DNA of 64,000 nt from Paracoccus halophilus (GCF_000763905.1 NZ_JRKN01000011.1:33958-97957); one strand, 5' to 3'. Shown: positions 36,981 through 45,927, numbered from the stretch's first letter. Program-made: numbers and translations. The notes: a model not told the origin generated them from the sequence alone.

Positions 36981-37973
36981 ATGCGTCCCGGCCCGCGAAA
37001 CCTGATCACCGATGTCGCCGGCCTGCGGGTCGGCAATGCCCGCGACGACGCGCTGCGATCCGGCGTGACCGTGCTGACCGCCGAGCCGCCGCTGGCCTGC
37101 GGCGTCAATGTCATGGGCGGCGCCCCCGGCTCGCGCGAAACCGACCTGCTGGCCCCCGACAAGCTGGTCCACGGGGTGGATGCGCTGGTCCTGTCGGGCG
37201 GCTCGGCATTCGGGCTGGCAGCCTGTGACGGCGTGGCCGAGGGGCTGCGCGCCATGGGACGCGGCTTTCAGATCGGCGCGGTCCGCGTGCCCATCGTGCC
37301 GGGCGCCATCGTTTTCGACCTGCTGAACGGCGGTGACAAGGGCTGGCAGGAAAACCCCTATCCGGCGCTTGGCCGCATGGCGCTGGAGGCCGCCGGCCCG
37401 GATTTCGCCCTGGGCAGCGAGGGCGGCGGCACCGGCGCGCTGACCCATCGCTGGAAGGGCGGGCTGGGCTCGGCCTCGGCGGTGCTGGCTTGCGGCATCA
37501 CCATCGGCGCGCTGGTGGTGGTCAATGCGCTTGGCTCGGTCACCCGGGGCGACAGCCGCCAGTTCTGGGCCGCGCCCTGGGAGATGCAGGGCGAATTCGG
37601 CGGGCTGGGCCTGTCCGGCCCCTATGCGCCCGAGGCCGAGCCGCCGCCGGTGAAACGGCTGGGCGAGGCCACGACCATCGCCATCGTCGCCACCGATGCG
37701 GTGCTGGACAAGGCCGGGCTGACGCGGCTGGCAACGGCGGCGCAGGACGGCATGGCGCGCGCCATCCTGCCCAGCCATACGCCCTTTGACGGGGATCTGG
37801 TCTTTGCCGCCTCGACCGGGGCGAAGCCGCTGCCCGATCCGGCCCTGACGCCCTTCTTGCTGGGCCATGCCGCCGCCTGCGTGCTGGCCCGCGCCATCGC
37901 GCGCGCCGTCCATGCCGCCAGCCCGCGACCCGGCGACCTGCAACCCTGCTGGAACGAGGCGGCCCGGGCCTGA
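36981..37973 (+). CDS. P1 family peptidase (DmpA/L-aminopeptidase-esterase type)
   Basis: This 330-residue protein is of the self-cleaving Ntn-hydrolase family S58. It has NLITDVAGLRVGNA at the N-terminus, LSGGSAFGLAACDGV near 73 and GSEGGGTGALTHRWKGG near 150. The ATTIAIVATDAVL segment near 235 is where the new N-terminus arises by autocleavage; the nucleophile position there appears to be Thr, where DmpA has Ser. Substrate would be peptides or amides with a free N-terminus. I choose the ATG at 36981, which has a GAGGAAG site; 36969 is an alternative. The terminator stem begins inside the last codons. Confidence 0.85.
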   Translation: MRPGPRNLITDVAGLRVGNARDDALRSGVTVLTAEPPLACGVNVMGGAPGSRETDLLAPDKLVHGVDALVLSGGSAFGLAACDGVAEGLRAMGRGFQIGAVRVPIVPGAIVFDLLNGGDKGWQENPYPALGRMALEAAGPDFALGSEGGGTGALTHRWKGGLGSASAVLACGITIGALVVVNALGSVTRGDSRQFWAAPWEMQGEFGGLGLSGPYAPEAEPPPVKRLGEATTIAIVATDAVLDKAGLTRLATAAQDGMARAILPSHTPFDGDLVFAASTGAKPLPDPALTPFLLGHAAACVLARAIARAVHAASPRPGDLQPCWNEAARA

Positions 37974-37989
37974 AGGACCCGGGCCTTTA
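37961..37989 (+). terminator. intrinsic terminator overlapping P1 peptidase stop
   Basis: GGCCCGGG (37961-37968) pairs with CCCGGGCC (37978-37985), with TTTAT following. The left arm lies in the final codons of the gene and the stop codon is in the loop. Confidence 0.7.
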
Positions 37990-38032
37990 TCGCGATATCC
38001 CTGCCGCAGCCGCGCGGCAGGAAGGGGCCATC

Positions 38033-39160
38033 CTAGCTGGCCAGCAGGGCGACCGAATTGCGCGCTGCGCGTTCGGCCATGCGGCGGGCGCGGCGGCCTT
38101 CGGCGAAATAGCCGGCACGCGCCGGCAGCGCGTCGTGATCCAGCACCGCCAGTTGCGGGAACAGGGCCAGCACCTCGCGCCGGGCATCGGGGTCAAGCGA
38201 TTTCAGCGATTCGGGGCCGGTGTAAAGCGTCTCGCTTTCGGCGCCCTCGGCATAGACGACCTCGTGCTGATCCAGCAGGAAGTGGAAATATTCCACGCCT
38301 TCCTCGGGCAGCACCGTCTCGATCCCGTCCAGATGCTGCAGATGCTTGGCGGCGACCAGAACCTCGCTTTGGTCGAACATGCGCGCGACGATGGCATTGC
38401 GCACCACCATGCGATGCTGGGGCGAAACCAAAAGATCGCGCTGCGGCAGATCGCGGCCCATCGCACCGGCGCGAATACGGATCGGGCACAGATGCGGCAT
38501 CGCGGCCAGCAGCGCCGCGTCCAGCTTTTGCGATTCGATCCAGATGACCGGCTTGAAGCCGTTCTCGCGCGTGCGCACCAGATCGCCGGGCTTCAGGTCC
38601 TGGACCGCGACCGGCCCCTTGGCCGTCTCGATCAGGGTGCCGGCGACAAAGCAGCGGGGCTGGGCGTAGGCCGAATAATCCTCATTGGCGACCGGGCTAA
38701 GGCCGATAGTGCCGTTGCTGCCGGGCGTGCCCAGGACCGTATAGGTCATGCCGGGATCGACGACGATATCGCCGGCAAAGGCCCAGTATTGCGTGGTCCC
38801 GCCCGGCACATTGCCCTGATAGTCCCAAGGCGCGACCCGGACCTGGTAGATGCGGCCGATATTGCCGAGCTCGTCCTGGATTTCATAAGAGCCGCGCGCA
38901 AAGACATAATCGCCCGCGTCATTCGCGCCCATGTCCGAGGCCAGCACCTGCTGGGACCGGTCCAGCGACTGCCCGTTCGGCGCGTTCACGCTGTCCTCAA
39001 GCAGGTTGTCATCGTCGGTTATGACGGCCTGGAGTTCGCTTCCGCCCAAGGTGAAGGTGGTTCCTGCGGGAACCCGGTTATTGGGGTTGACCGCGTCGCC
39101 GGCCGACGTCCATGACACATCGTCATTCGCGTAGACATATTCCAATGTGTAATCAGGCAT
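38033..39160 (-). CDS. Hint-domain (hedgehog/intein-like) protein
   Basis: This 375-residue protein joins an acidic, Asn/Asp/Gly-rich N-terminal region (residues 1-169, beta-rich, no signal peptide) to a Hint_2-type module starting at Cys170 (RCFVAGTLIET). It contains LKPGDLVRTRENG and the block-B-like SPQHRMVV, ending near residue 310. An Ala/Arg-rich tail follows. There is no C-terminal intein His-Asn followed by an extein, so splicing is not expected; N-terminal cleavage or ligation at Cys170 is possible. I prefer the ATG at 39160, which has GAGGAAAAG upstream; a GTG at 39181 is the alternative. Rhodobacteraceae carry many such proteins, often secreted, with unclear function. Confidence 0.82.
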   Translation of the reverse strand: MPDYTLEYVYANDDVSWTSAGDAVNPNNRVPAGTTFTLGGSELQAVITDDDNLLEDSVNAPNGQSLDRSQQVLASDMGANDAGDYVFARGSYEIQDELGNIGRIYQVRVAPWDYQGNVPGGTTQYWAFAGDIVVDPGMTYTVLGTPGSNGTIGLSPVANEDYSAYAQPRCFVAGTLIETAKGPVAVQDLKPGDLVRTRENGFKPVIWIESQKLDAALLAAMPHLCPIRIRAGAMGRDLPQRDLLVSPQHRMVVRNAIVARMFDQSEVLVAAKHLQHLDGIETVLPEEGVEYFHFLLDQHEVVYAEGAESETLYTGPESLKSLDPDARREVLALFPQLAVLDHDALPARAGYFAEGRRARRMAERAARNSVALLAS

Positions 39161-39256
39161 CTTTTCCTCGATGGTCGCCACATTTGGTCTTGGCGCATTC
39201 TACCGCCGGGCGTGCTGCAAAGCAATTCAATCACTGCGTTTCGCGACCTGCCGGCA

Positions 39257-39291
39257 GCGAAAAAGGGCGGCACAAACCTGCACCGCCCTTT
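39257..39291 (-). terminator. strong leftward intrinsic terminator with no annotated upstream gene
   Basis: AAAGGGCGG (39262-39270) and CCGCCCTTT (39283-39291) form a 9-bp stem, and on the minus strand the stem is followed by TTTTTCGCTG. It lies in the 301-bp gap between the divergent Hint and gabD genes, where no protein gene reads leftward into it. Confidence 0.65.
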
Positions 39292-39455
39292 CCACGACGA
39301 GTTCGCCAAGAGGGAAAGCCTGACGACAGGACATGAACGCCCAAGACCAGCTTCGGGTTCACCGGATTGTGTAGCCGCGTGCGATTTTTGCCCTGTCCCT
39401 TGCCTTGCCGGCGCAAAAGCGCAAGCTTGCGCCACCGCCAGACCCAGATCAGGAG
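39292..39455 (-). ncRNA. candidate small RNA ending at the orphan terminator
   Basis: This is a proposal only. A leftward transcript starting near 39455 and ending at 39257 would explain the orphan terminator. The segment also holds a stem of GGCGCAA (39410-39416) with TTGCGCC (39427-39433). I could not assign it to 6S, SRP or any other known RNA family, and I see no convincing promoter. It also overlaps the gabD leader on the opposite strand, so the hairpin may instead serve gabD. Confidence 0.25.
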
Positions 39456-39461
39456 ATTCCG

Positions 39462-40934
39462 ATGAACAAGCAGCCCACCGATCTGAAGATGCTTCTCAGG
39501 GACCCCTCGCTGCTGGAAACCCGCGCCTATGTCGCCGGCGAATGGATCAGGGCCGATGACGGCAGGACCTTCGCGGTGACCAATCCGGCGCGCGGCGACG
39601 TGATCGCCGAAGTGGCCGATCTGTCCCGCGCCGAAGTGGCCCGCGCCATTGCCGCCAGCGCCGAGGCGATGAAGGGCTGGGCCGCCCGCACCGCCAAGGA
39701 ACGCGCGCAGATCATGCGCAGATGGTTCGACCTGATGATGGAAAACCAGGACGATCTGGGCAAGATCCTGACCGCCGAGATGGGCAAGCCGCTGGCCGAG
39801 GCCAAGGGCGAGATCGCCTATGGCGCCAGCTTCATCGAATGGTTCGGCGAAGAGGCCAAGCGCATCTACGGCGAAACCATTCCCGGCCACCAGCCCGACA
39901 AGCGCCTGACCGTGATCCGCCAGCCGATAGGGGTTGTGGCTTCGATCACGCCATGGAACTTTCCCAATGCCATGATCACCCGCAAATGCGGGCCGGCCAT
40001 CGCCGCCGGCTGCGGCTTTGTCGGGCGGCCCGCCGCCGAGACGCCCCTGTCCGCGCTGGCGCTGGCGGTGCTGGCCGAACGCGCCGGCATCCCCAAGGGG
40101 CTGTTCAGCATCGTCACCTCCAGCCGGTCCTCGGATATCGGCAAGGAATTCTGCGAAAACCCGTTGATCCGCAAGCTGACCTTTACCGGCTCGACCCAGG
40201 TCGGCCGCATCCTCTTGCGCCAGGCGGCCGATCAGGTGCTGAAATGCTCGATGGAACTGGGCGGCAACGCGCCCTTCATCGTCTTTGACGACGCCGATCT
40301 GGATGCCGCGGTCGAGGGCGCGATGGCGTCAAAGTTCCGCAACAATGGCCAGACCTGCGTCTGCGCCAACCGTATCTATGTCCAGGCGGGCGTCTATGAC
40401 GCATTCGCCGAAAAGCTGGCGGCGGCGGTCGAGAAACTGCGCGTCGGCGACGGGCTTGAGGATGGCGTGACCACCGGCCCGCTGATCAACGCGGCCGCCG
40501 TGGACAAGGTGCAGGAACATATCCAGGACGTGCTGGACGGCGGCGGCACCATCGCGACCGGCGGCAAGCCCCGAGGGGGGCTGTTCTTTGAGCCCACCGT
40601 GGTCACCGGCGTCACCGACAGCATGAAGGTCGCGACCGAGGAAACATTCGGCCCGCTGGCGCCGCTGTTCCGCTTTGAGACCGAGCAGGAGGTCATCGAC
40701 AAGGCCAATGCCACGATCTTTGGCCTTGCCAGCTATTTCTATGCCCGCGATATCGGCCGCATCACCCGCGTGCAGGAGGGGCTGGAATACGGCATCGTCG
40801 GCGTGAATACCGGCATCATCTCGACCGAGGTCGCGCCCTTCGGCGGCGTCAAGCAATCGGGGCTGGGCCGCGAGGGATCCCGCCACGGGATCGAGGACTA
40901 CCTTGAGATGAAATATATCTGCCTGTCGATCTGA
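39462..40934 (+). CDS. gabD: NAD(P)-dependent succinate-semialdehyde dehydrogenase
   Basis: This 490-residue aldehyde dehydrogenase oxidises succinate semialdehyde to succinate. The catalytic Glu is in MELGGNAPF near residue 262, the nucleophile Cys in NNGQTCVCANR near 297 with a second Cys two residues on, typical of GabD. ITPWNFP and EETFGPLAP motifs are present, and the C-terminus is a standard GabD ending. ATG at 39462 follows AGGAGA. No gabT is adjacent. The SSADH assignment relies on the paired-Cys motif and overall similarity to GabD; other semialdehydes are possible. Confidence 0.88.
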   Translation: MNKQPTDLKMLLRDPSLLETRAYVAGEWIRADDGRTFAVTNPARGDVIAEVADLSRAEVARAIAASAEAMKGWAARTAKERAQIMRRWFDLMMENQDDLGKILTAEMGKPLAEAKGEIAYGASFIEWFGEEAKRIYGETIPGHQPDKRLTVIRQPIGVVASITPWNFPNAMITRKCGPAIAAGCGFVGRPAAETPLSALALAVLAERAGIPKGLFSIVTSSRSSDIGKEFCENPLIRKLTFTGSTQVGRILLRQAADQVLKCSMELGGNAPFIVFDDADLDAAVEGAMASKFRNNGQTCVCANRIYVQAGVYDAFAEKLAAAVEKLRVGDGLEDGVTTGPLINAAAVDKVQEHIQDVLDGGGTIATGGKPRGGLFFEPTVVTGVTDSMKVATEETFGPLAPLFRFETEQEVIDKANATIFGLASYFYARDIGRITRVQEGLEYGIVGVNTGIISTEVAPFGGVKQSGLGREGSRHGIEDYLEMKYICLSI

Positions 40935-40973
40935 TCGGCGGATCGGGACAGCGGGCCAAGCCGGGAATGGGAA

Positions 40974-40998
40974 CGGGCGGCCATGACAAGGCCGCCCG
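40974..40998. terminator. candidate bidirectional terminator hairpin
   Basis: CGGGCGGCC (40974-40982) with GGCCGCCCG (40990-40998), loop of seven, lies between the convergent gabD and TrcR-like genes. No T-run on either side. Confidence 0.5.
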
Positions 40999-41012
40999 GC
41001 ATCCTTGAGGGA

Positions 41013-41762
41013 TCATTCCCTGTCGTCGTCGTCATCCTCGTCCGCATCCGGCAGGTTGAAGAAGCTGTCGGCATCCAGATTTTCGTTCTCGGCCGGCTTG
41101 TCCTCTTCATCCCTGAGGCTGAAATTCTCCAGCCCGGCGATCGAGCTGGGCAGGCGCGGCTCGTCCGGCATGGAAAGCGAGGTTTCCGTGGACAGAAGCT
41201 TGCGCCGCTCGTCATCGGTCATCGCGCCGCCATCGGCCGCCTTGCGCTTGGCGGCCTTTTGCACGGCGGCGTCAAGCTCGGACTGGCGGCACAACCCCAG
41301 TGCGACCGGGTCGATGGGCTGGATGTTCTGGATGTTCCAGTGCGTGCGCTCGCGAATCGCCTGGATGGTCGGCTTGGTGGTGCCGACCAGCCGCACGATC
41401 TGGGCATCGGCCAGTTCGGGATGGAACTTGACCAGCCACAGGATCGCGGCGGGCCGGTCCTGACGCTTGCTCAGCGGCGTGTAGCGTGGGCCGCGACGCT
41501 TTTCCTCGCCCTCGGCGGCGGGGTTGTGCTTGAGCTTCAGCTTGTAGCGCGGGTCCTTCTGGCCGCGCTCGATCTCGGCCGGGTCGAGCTGGTTCGAGCC
41601 GATCGGATCGAAACCCTTGACGCCGACGGCAACGTCGCCATCGGCGATGCCCTGCACCTCAAGCTCGTGCATGCCGACGAAATCGGCGATCTGCTTGAAG
41701 CTCAGCGTGGTATTGTCGACCAGCCAGACGGCGGTGGCCTTGGCCATCAGCGGCTTGTTCAT
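41013..41762 (-). CDS. DUF1013 family cell-cycle regulator (TrcR-like)
   Basis: This 249-residue protein begins MNKPLMAKATAVWLVDNTTL, has a helix-turn-helix-like LSFKQIADFVGMHELEVQGI (about 21-40), a second helical DNA-binding-like region (AQIVRLVGTTKPTIQAIRER, about 119-138) and a strongly acidic C-terminus ending in a run of Asp. This is the conserved alphaproteobacterial DUF1013 family, which includes the cell-cycle transcriptional regulator TrcR. It is monocistronic. The regulon cannot be read from this window. Confidence 0.82.
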   Translation of the reverse strand: MNKPLMAKATAVWLVDNTTLSFKQIADFVGMHELEVQGIADGDVAVGVKGFDPIGSNQLDPAEIERGQKDPRYKLKLKHNPAAEGEEKRRGPRYTPLSKRQDRPAAILWLVKFHPELADAQIVRLVGTTKPTIQAIRERTHWNIQNIQPIDPVALGLCRQSELDAAVQKAAKRKAADGGAMTDDERRKLLSTETSLSMPDEPRLPSSIAGLENFSLRDEEDKPAENENLDADSFFNLPDADEDDDDDRE

Positions 41763-41923
41763 GACCTTCTCCTTAACAATATCTCTTCCGGCCGGGGAAA
41801 ACGGCTTTCGGCGGCTGCCATTCCATTTTCAGGGGGATTGCGCCGCTGTATAATGCCGGAAAAGGCCGAAATAAAGCCTGAATTTCGTGGCGCGGGCAGC
41901 GGCCGGACGGTATTCAGGGCAGC

Positions 41924-42553
41924 ATGAAGACAGTCGCGCTGATCGCCGCCCTGCTCTTGCCCGCCGCCGTCCTTGCGCAGGATGTCGCGGGGCGCTTCGA
42001 CTATTACGTCCTGTCGCTGAGCTGGTCGCCAAGCTGGTGCCGCGCCGAGGGCGATGCCGATGACGCCGCGCAATGCGCGCCGGGCCGGCGCACCGGCTTC
42101 GTCGTCCATGGCCTCTGGCCGCAATACACGCGCGGCTGGCCCGAGAACTGCCGCAGCGCCGCCCGCGATCCCTCGCGCCGCGAAACCGGCGCCATGGCGG
42201 ATATCATGGGCTCGGGCGGGCTGGCCTGGTATCAATGGCAGAAACACGGCCGCTGCACGGGCCTGACGGCGCGGGATTATTTCGCGCTGACCCGCGCCGC
42301 GCTGGCGGAAATCGAGCTGCCCGCCACGCTGCAGGGGCTTGGCCGCGACATCACGCTGCCGTCAAGGGTGGTCGAGGATGCCTTTATCGAGGTCAATCCC
42401 GATCTTGCGCGCGACGGCATCACCGTCACCTGCCGAGACCGCGCCCTGCAAGAGGTGCGGATCTGCCTGACCCGCGACCTTGAGCCGCGCGCCTGCGCCC
42501 AAGACGCAAGTCGCGATTGTTCGGGCAGTTTCCTGATGCCCGCGACCCGCTGA
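41924..42553 (+). CDS. ribonuclease T2 family protein, secreted
   Basis: This 209-residue protein has a signal peptide (residues 1-19, cleavage likely after VLAQ/D) and the RNase T2 fold: LSLSWSPSWC, then the first catalytic motif HGLWPQY (His near 62) and a second motif WYQWQKHGRC near 105. In the classical second motif (HEWxKHG) a Glu precedes Trp; here that position is Gln, and the His before it is Tyr, while the catalytic His is kept. Cys residues fit the family disulfides. It should degrade RNA in the periplasm. Activity may be altered by the Gln substitution, though related bacterial proteins may share it. Confidence 0.84.
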   Translation: MKTVALIAALLLPAAVLAQDVAGRFDYYVLSLSWSPSWCRAEGDADDAAQCAPGRRTGFVVHGLWPQYTRGWPENCRSAARDPSRRETGAMADIMGSGGLAWYQWQKHGRCTGLTARDYFALTRAALAEIELPATLQGLGRDITLPSRVVEDAFIEVNPDLARDGITVTCRDRALQEVRICLTRDLEPRACAQDASRDCSGSFLMPATR

Positions 42554-42645
42554 AAGCGCCTTGCCTAGCGCTATGGCGGGGTTGTCGTTCGGCGCGGTCA
42601 GGATCGCGCGCGGATGGGTCGGGCAAAGCCGACGGATCCGCGCAG

Positions 42646-42678
42646 GCGCCATGCGCACAAGGCCTTGGCGCATGGCGC
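42646..42678. repeat. 33-nt near-perfect palindrome
   Basis: GCGCCATGCGC (42646-42656) and GCGCATGGCGC (42668-42678) pair perfectly, and the intervening CAAGG/CCTTG also pair, leaving one unpaired A. The whole can form a 16-bp hairpin in the 226-bp gap between the RNase T2 and phospholipase D genes. It lacks a T-run. It may be a REP-like element, a terminator or a protein-binding site. Confidence 0.55.
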
Positions 42679-42779
42679 AACCGGCGCTACCAATGGGCCA
42701 TGGCCGGCGATGACGTGGCAGAGCCGGCCGGCCGGAACGGTTCGGGCAATCGCGCGGACAGCCAATCGGAGGCCGCTTG

Positions 42780-44327
42780 ATGTGGTTCTTTCTCAGGTTC
42801 CTGCTGGGACTGGTCATCGCGGCGGCGCTGGCCATCGCCATCCTGCGATTCGTCTTTCCGCTGCCCGACATATCGCAGCGCGCCGCCGATCCGGCCTTGC
42901 CGCCGGACCGCGACACCGCCCTGGGCCAGCGTCTGGCGCAGACCGGCCGCGATCAGTCCGGCCCGTCGGGGATCCTGCCGCTGGCCTCCGGGCAGGACGC
43001 GCTGGCCAGCCGGCTGTCGCTGATCGAGCGGGCGGAACGCTCGATCGACGCGCAATATTACATCTGGCACGACGACCTGTCGGGGATCATCCTGCTGGAT
43101 GCGCTGGACCGCGCGGCCCGGCGCGGCGTCAGGGTCCGGCTGCTGCTGGACGACAATGGCGTGCCCGGGCTGGACGGCTTTCTGGCGGCCCTGAACGCGC
43201 AGGAGAATTTCCAGATCCGGCTGTTCAACCCCTCGACCGTGCGGCGGCCCAAGATGGCGGGATATGCCTTTGATTTCATGCGCATGAACCGGCGCATGCA
43301 CAACAAGTCGATGATCGTGGACGGGCTGGCCGCGATCATCGGCGGGCGCAATATCGGCGACGAATATTTCGCGATCAGCGACAGTTTCTATGTCGATATG
43401 GATGCGCTGGCGGTGGGCGAGATCGTGCCCAAGGCCGCCGGGGTCTTTGACGATTACTGGAACAGCGCCTCGGTCTTCGAGCTTGAGTCCATCATCGCCG
43501 GCGACGGAGACCGCGCCGGCTTCGATGCCCGCGTGGCCGAACTGACCGACAGCGACAGCGCGCGGAAACTGCTCTCGGATCTCGAGGATACGGCCAGCCG
43601 CTTTTTCGCCGGCGAGGTGGCGCTGGAATGGACAAAGGTGCAGCTTGTCGCCGACGATCCGGTCAAGGGCCAGGGCAAGGCGCGGCGCGACCAGCTGATG
43701 ATCGCGCGCCTGGGCAGCATCCTGGGCCGGATCGAAAGCCGGCTGGATCTGGTTTCGCCCTATTTCGTGCCCGGCCGGCTGGGCAGCGACTATTTCAGGA
43801 AGCTCCGCGGCGAGGGCGTCGAGATCCGCATCCTGACCAATGCGCTGAACACGACCGATGTGCTGCTGGTCCATTCCGGCTATACGAAATACCGCCGCGA
43901 ACTGCTGCAAAGCGGCATCGCGCTGCACGAGCTGAAGCTGCGCGGCGGCGTCGCCCCGGAATCCGAGACCCAGCTGAAACCGCTGGGCCTGTCCGGCGCC
44001 AGCCTGCATGCCAAGACCTTCGCCGTGGATGACAACCGTGTGTTCATCGGCTCGTTCAATTTCGATCCGCGCTCGGCCATCCTGAATTGCGAGATGGGTT
44101 TCCTGATCGACAGCCCCGACATGGCGCGCCAGATCGGCGCGGGCTTTGCCGGCCATCTCGCCCGGGTGAGCTATCGCCCGGAACTGACTGCGGACGGCCG
44201 CATGGTCTGGCAGGAGACCCTGCCCTCGGGTCAGGTCCGGACCTGGCAGCAGGAACCCGGCGCGACCTGGTACCAGCAGGCGGCGCTGGCGGTCATCGGC
44301 ATCCTGCCGATCGAATGGATGCTTTAG
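42780..44327 (+). CDS. phospholipase D family protein (cardiolipin synthase-like)
   Basis: This 515-residue protein has an N-terminal hydrophobic anchor (residues 2-25) and two PLD domains with HKD motifs: HNKSMIVDG near residue 178 and HAKTFAVDD near 409, each followed by GGRNIGDEYF or GSFNFDPRS segments. The two-HKD architecture with this spacing resembles YmdC/ClsC-type enzymes more than ClsA. It probably acts on phospholipids at the inner membrane. I use the ATG at 42780 behind ATCGGAGG; a TTG three bases upstream is the alternative. Confidence 0.87.
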   Translation: MWFFLRFLLGLVIAAALAIAILRFVFPLPDISQRAADPALPPDRDTALGQRLAQTGRDQSGPSGILPLASGQDALASRLSLIERAERSIDAQYYIWHDDLSGIILLDALDRAARRGVRVRLLLDDNGVPGLDGFLAALNAQENFQIRLFNPSTVRRPKMAGYAFDFMRMNRRMHNKSMIVDGLAAIIGGRNIGDEYFAISDSFYVDMDALAVGEIVPKAAGVFDDYWNSASVFELESIIAGDGDRAGFDARVAELTDSDSARKLLSDLEDTASRFFAGEVALEWTKVQLVADDPVKGQGKARRDQLMIARLGSILGRIESRLDLVSPYFVPGRLGSDYFRKLRGEGVEIRILTNALNTTDVLLVHSGYTKYRRELLQSGIALHELKLRGGVAPESETQLKPLGLSGASLHAKTFAVDDNRVFIGSFNFDPRSAILNCEMGFLIDSPDMARQIGAGFAGHLARVSYRPELTADGRMVWQETLPSGQVRTWQQEPGATWYQQAALAVIGILPIEWML

Positions 44328-44352
44328 CCGCGCCTCCGAGCGAGGCCGGCGA

Positions 44353-45867
44353 TCATTGCAGATCGTCCGGCAGCAGCGCCTGCGGAAAGTTCTGATAGCT
44401 GACCGGCCGCAGGAAACGCCGGATCGAGAGCGTGCCGACCGAGGTGGCGCCGAAATTCGTGCTGGCCGGATAGGGGCCGCCATGGACCATCGCGTCGCAG
44501 ACCTCGACCCCGGTCGGGAAGCCGTTGACCAGCACCCGGCCCGCCTTGCGCTCCAGGATCGGCAGCAGGCTCCGGGCATCGGTCAGATCGCCGTCATCCA
44601 TGTGAATCGTGGCGGTCAGCTGGCCCTCGAACCCGCGTGCGAGCGTCTGCATTTCCGCCAGCGATTTCACCCGCACGATCAGGCCCAGCGGGCCGAAGAC
44701 CTCTTCGCCCAGGGCATGATCCTGCAGATAGGCCTCGGCCGTGGTCTCGTAGAGATTCGGATTGGCCTCGCGCCCGGCGCTGTCGGTGGTGTGCACGCGG
44801 CGCACGGCATTGCGCGATTCGAAGCGTTCCTTGCCGTCGCGATAGGCCCTGGCGATGCCCTCGGTCAGCATGGTCTGGGGGCCGGTCGCGGCCAGCGCCG
44901 CCTTGGCGGCGGCGATGAACCTGTCCGCCTCCGGCCCGTCGATGGCGACCGCGATGCCGGGATTGGTGCAGAACTGGCCCGCGCCCATGGTCAGGCTGCC
45001 GGCCCATCCCTTGCCGATTTCGCCGCCCCGCGCGGCCGCCGCATGGGGCAGCACGAACATCGGGTTGACGCTGCCCAGCTCGCCAAAGAAGGGGATCGGC
45101 TCGGGCCGCTGCGCGCAGAGGTCGAAGAGCGCCCGCCCCCCGGCCAGCGAGCCGGTAAAGCCCACCGCCTTGATGCGCGGATGCTGGACCAGCGCCGTGC
45201 CGACATCGCGGCGCCCGCCCTGGATCAGGCTGAAGACGCCGGGATGCAGGTTTTGCGACCTGATCGCGGCATGGATCGCCTCGGCCACGATCTCGCCGGT
45301 GCCGGGATGGGCGGAATGGCCCTTGACCACCACCGGGCAGCCTGCGGCCAGCGCGGCGGCGGTGTCGCCGCCCGCGGTCGAAAAGGCCAGCGGGAAGTTC
45401 GAGGCGCCAAAGACCGCGACCGGGCCGATCGGCCGCTCGATCAGGCGGATATCGGGGCGGGGCAGCGGCTGGCGGTCGGGCAGCGCCGGATCATGGCGGC
45501 GGTCGAGATAATCGCCCTTGCGGATATGTTCGGCGAACAGGCGAAGCTGGCCCACGGTGCGGCCGCGTTCCCCCTGCAGGCGGGCCTCGGGCAGGCCGGT
45601 TTCCTGGCTGCCGATCTGGGTGATCGCCCCGGCGCGGGCCTCGATCTCATCGGCGATTGCGTCGAGAAAGGCCGCGCGTTCCTCGCGCGTGCTGTAGCCA
45701 TAGGACCAGAACGCATCCTCGGCCGCCTCGCAGGCGCGGTCGACCAGATCGACGGTGCCGGTGCTGAACGCATGCGCCGGGCCATGCGCCGGCTCGGACT
45801 GGAAGGTCGCCTCGCCGCCGACCCATTCGCCGGCGATCAGGTGCTTGCCATGAGGGGTGAAGATCAT
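44353..45867 (-). CDS. 2-oxoglutarate semialdehyde (2,5-dioxovalerate) dehydrogenase
   Basis: This 504-residue NADP-type aldehyde dehydrogenase matches the alpha-ketoglutaric semialdehyde dehydrogenase group: FGASNFPLAFSTAGGDTAAALAAGC near residue 155, FFGELGSVNP near 260 and the nucleophile in GAGQFCTNPG near 300. The C-terminus (VNGFPTGVEVCDAMVHGGPYPAST) is diagnostic. It converts 2,5-dioxopentanoate to 2-oxoglutarate in pathways for aldarates, pentoses or hydroxyproline. None of the upstream steps is encoded nearby. It is divergent from a two-part symporter across a 244-bp gap with a 17-bp palindrome, so the symporter may import its precursor. Confidence 0.88.
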   Translation of the reverse strand: MIFTPHGKHLIAGEWVGGEATFQSEPAHGPAHAFSTGTVDLVDRACEAAEDAFWSYGYSTREERAAFLDAIADEIEARAGAITQIGSQETGLPEARLQGERGRTVGQLRLFAEHIRKGDYLDRRHDPALPDRQPLPRPDIRLIERPIGPVAVFGASNFPLAFSTAGGDTAAALAAGCPVVVKGHSAHPGTGEIVAEAIHAAIRSQNLHPGVFSLIQGGRRDVGTALVQHPRIKAVGFTGSLAGGRALFDLCAQRPEPIPFFGELGSVNPMFVLPHAAAARGGEIGKGWAGSLTMGAGQFCTNPGIAVAIDGPEADRFIAAAKAALAATGPQTMLTEGIARAYRDGKERFESRNAVRRVHTTDSAGREANPNLYETTAEAYLQDHALGEEVFGPLGLIVRVKSLAEMQTLARGFEGQLTATIHMDDGDLTDARSLLPILERKAGRVLVNGFPTGVEVCDAMVHGGPYPASTNFGATSVGTLSIRRFLRPVSYQNFPQALLPDDLQ

Positions 45868-45927
45868 CGAAACATCCTTTCAGCTTTGCGCTCGGGCGGC
45901 CCCTGCCGCATTCAAGACATCATATAA

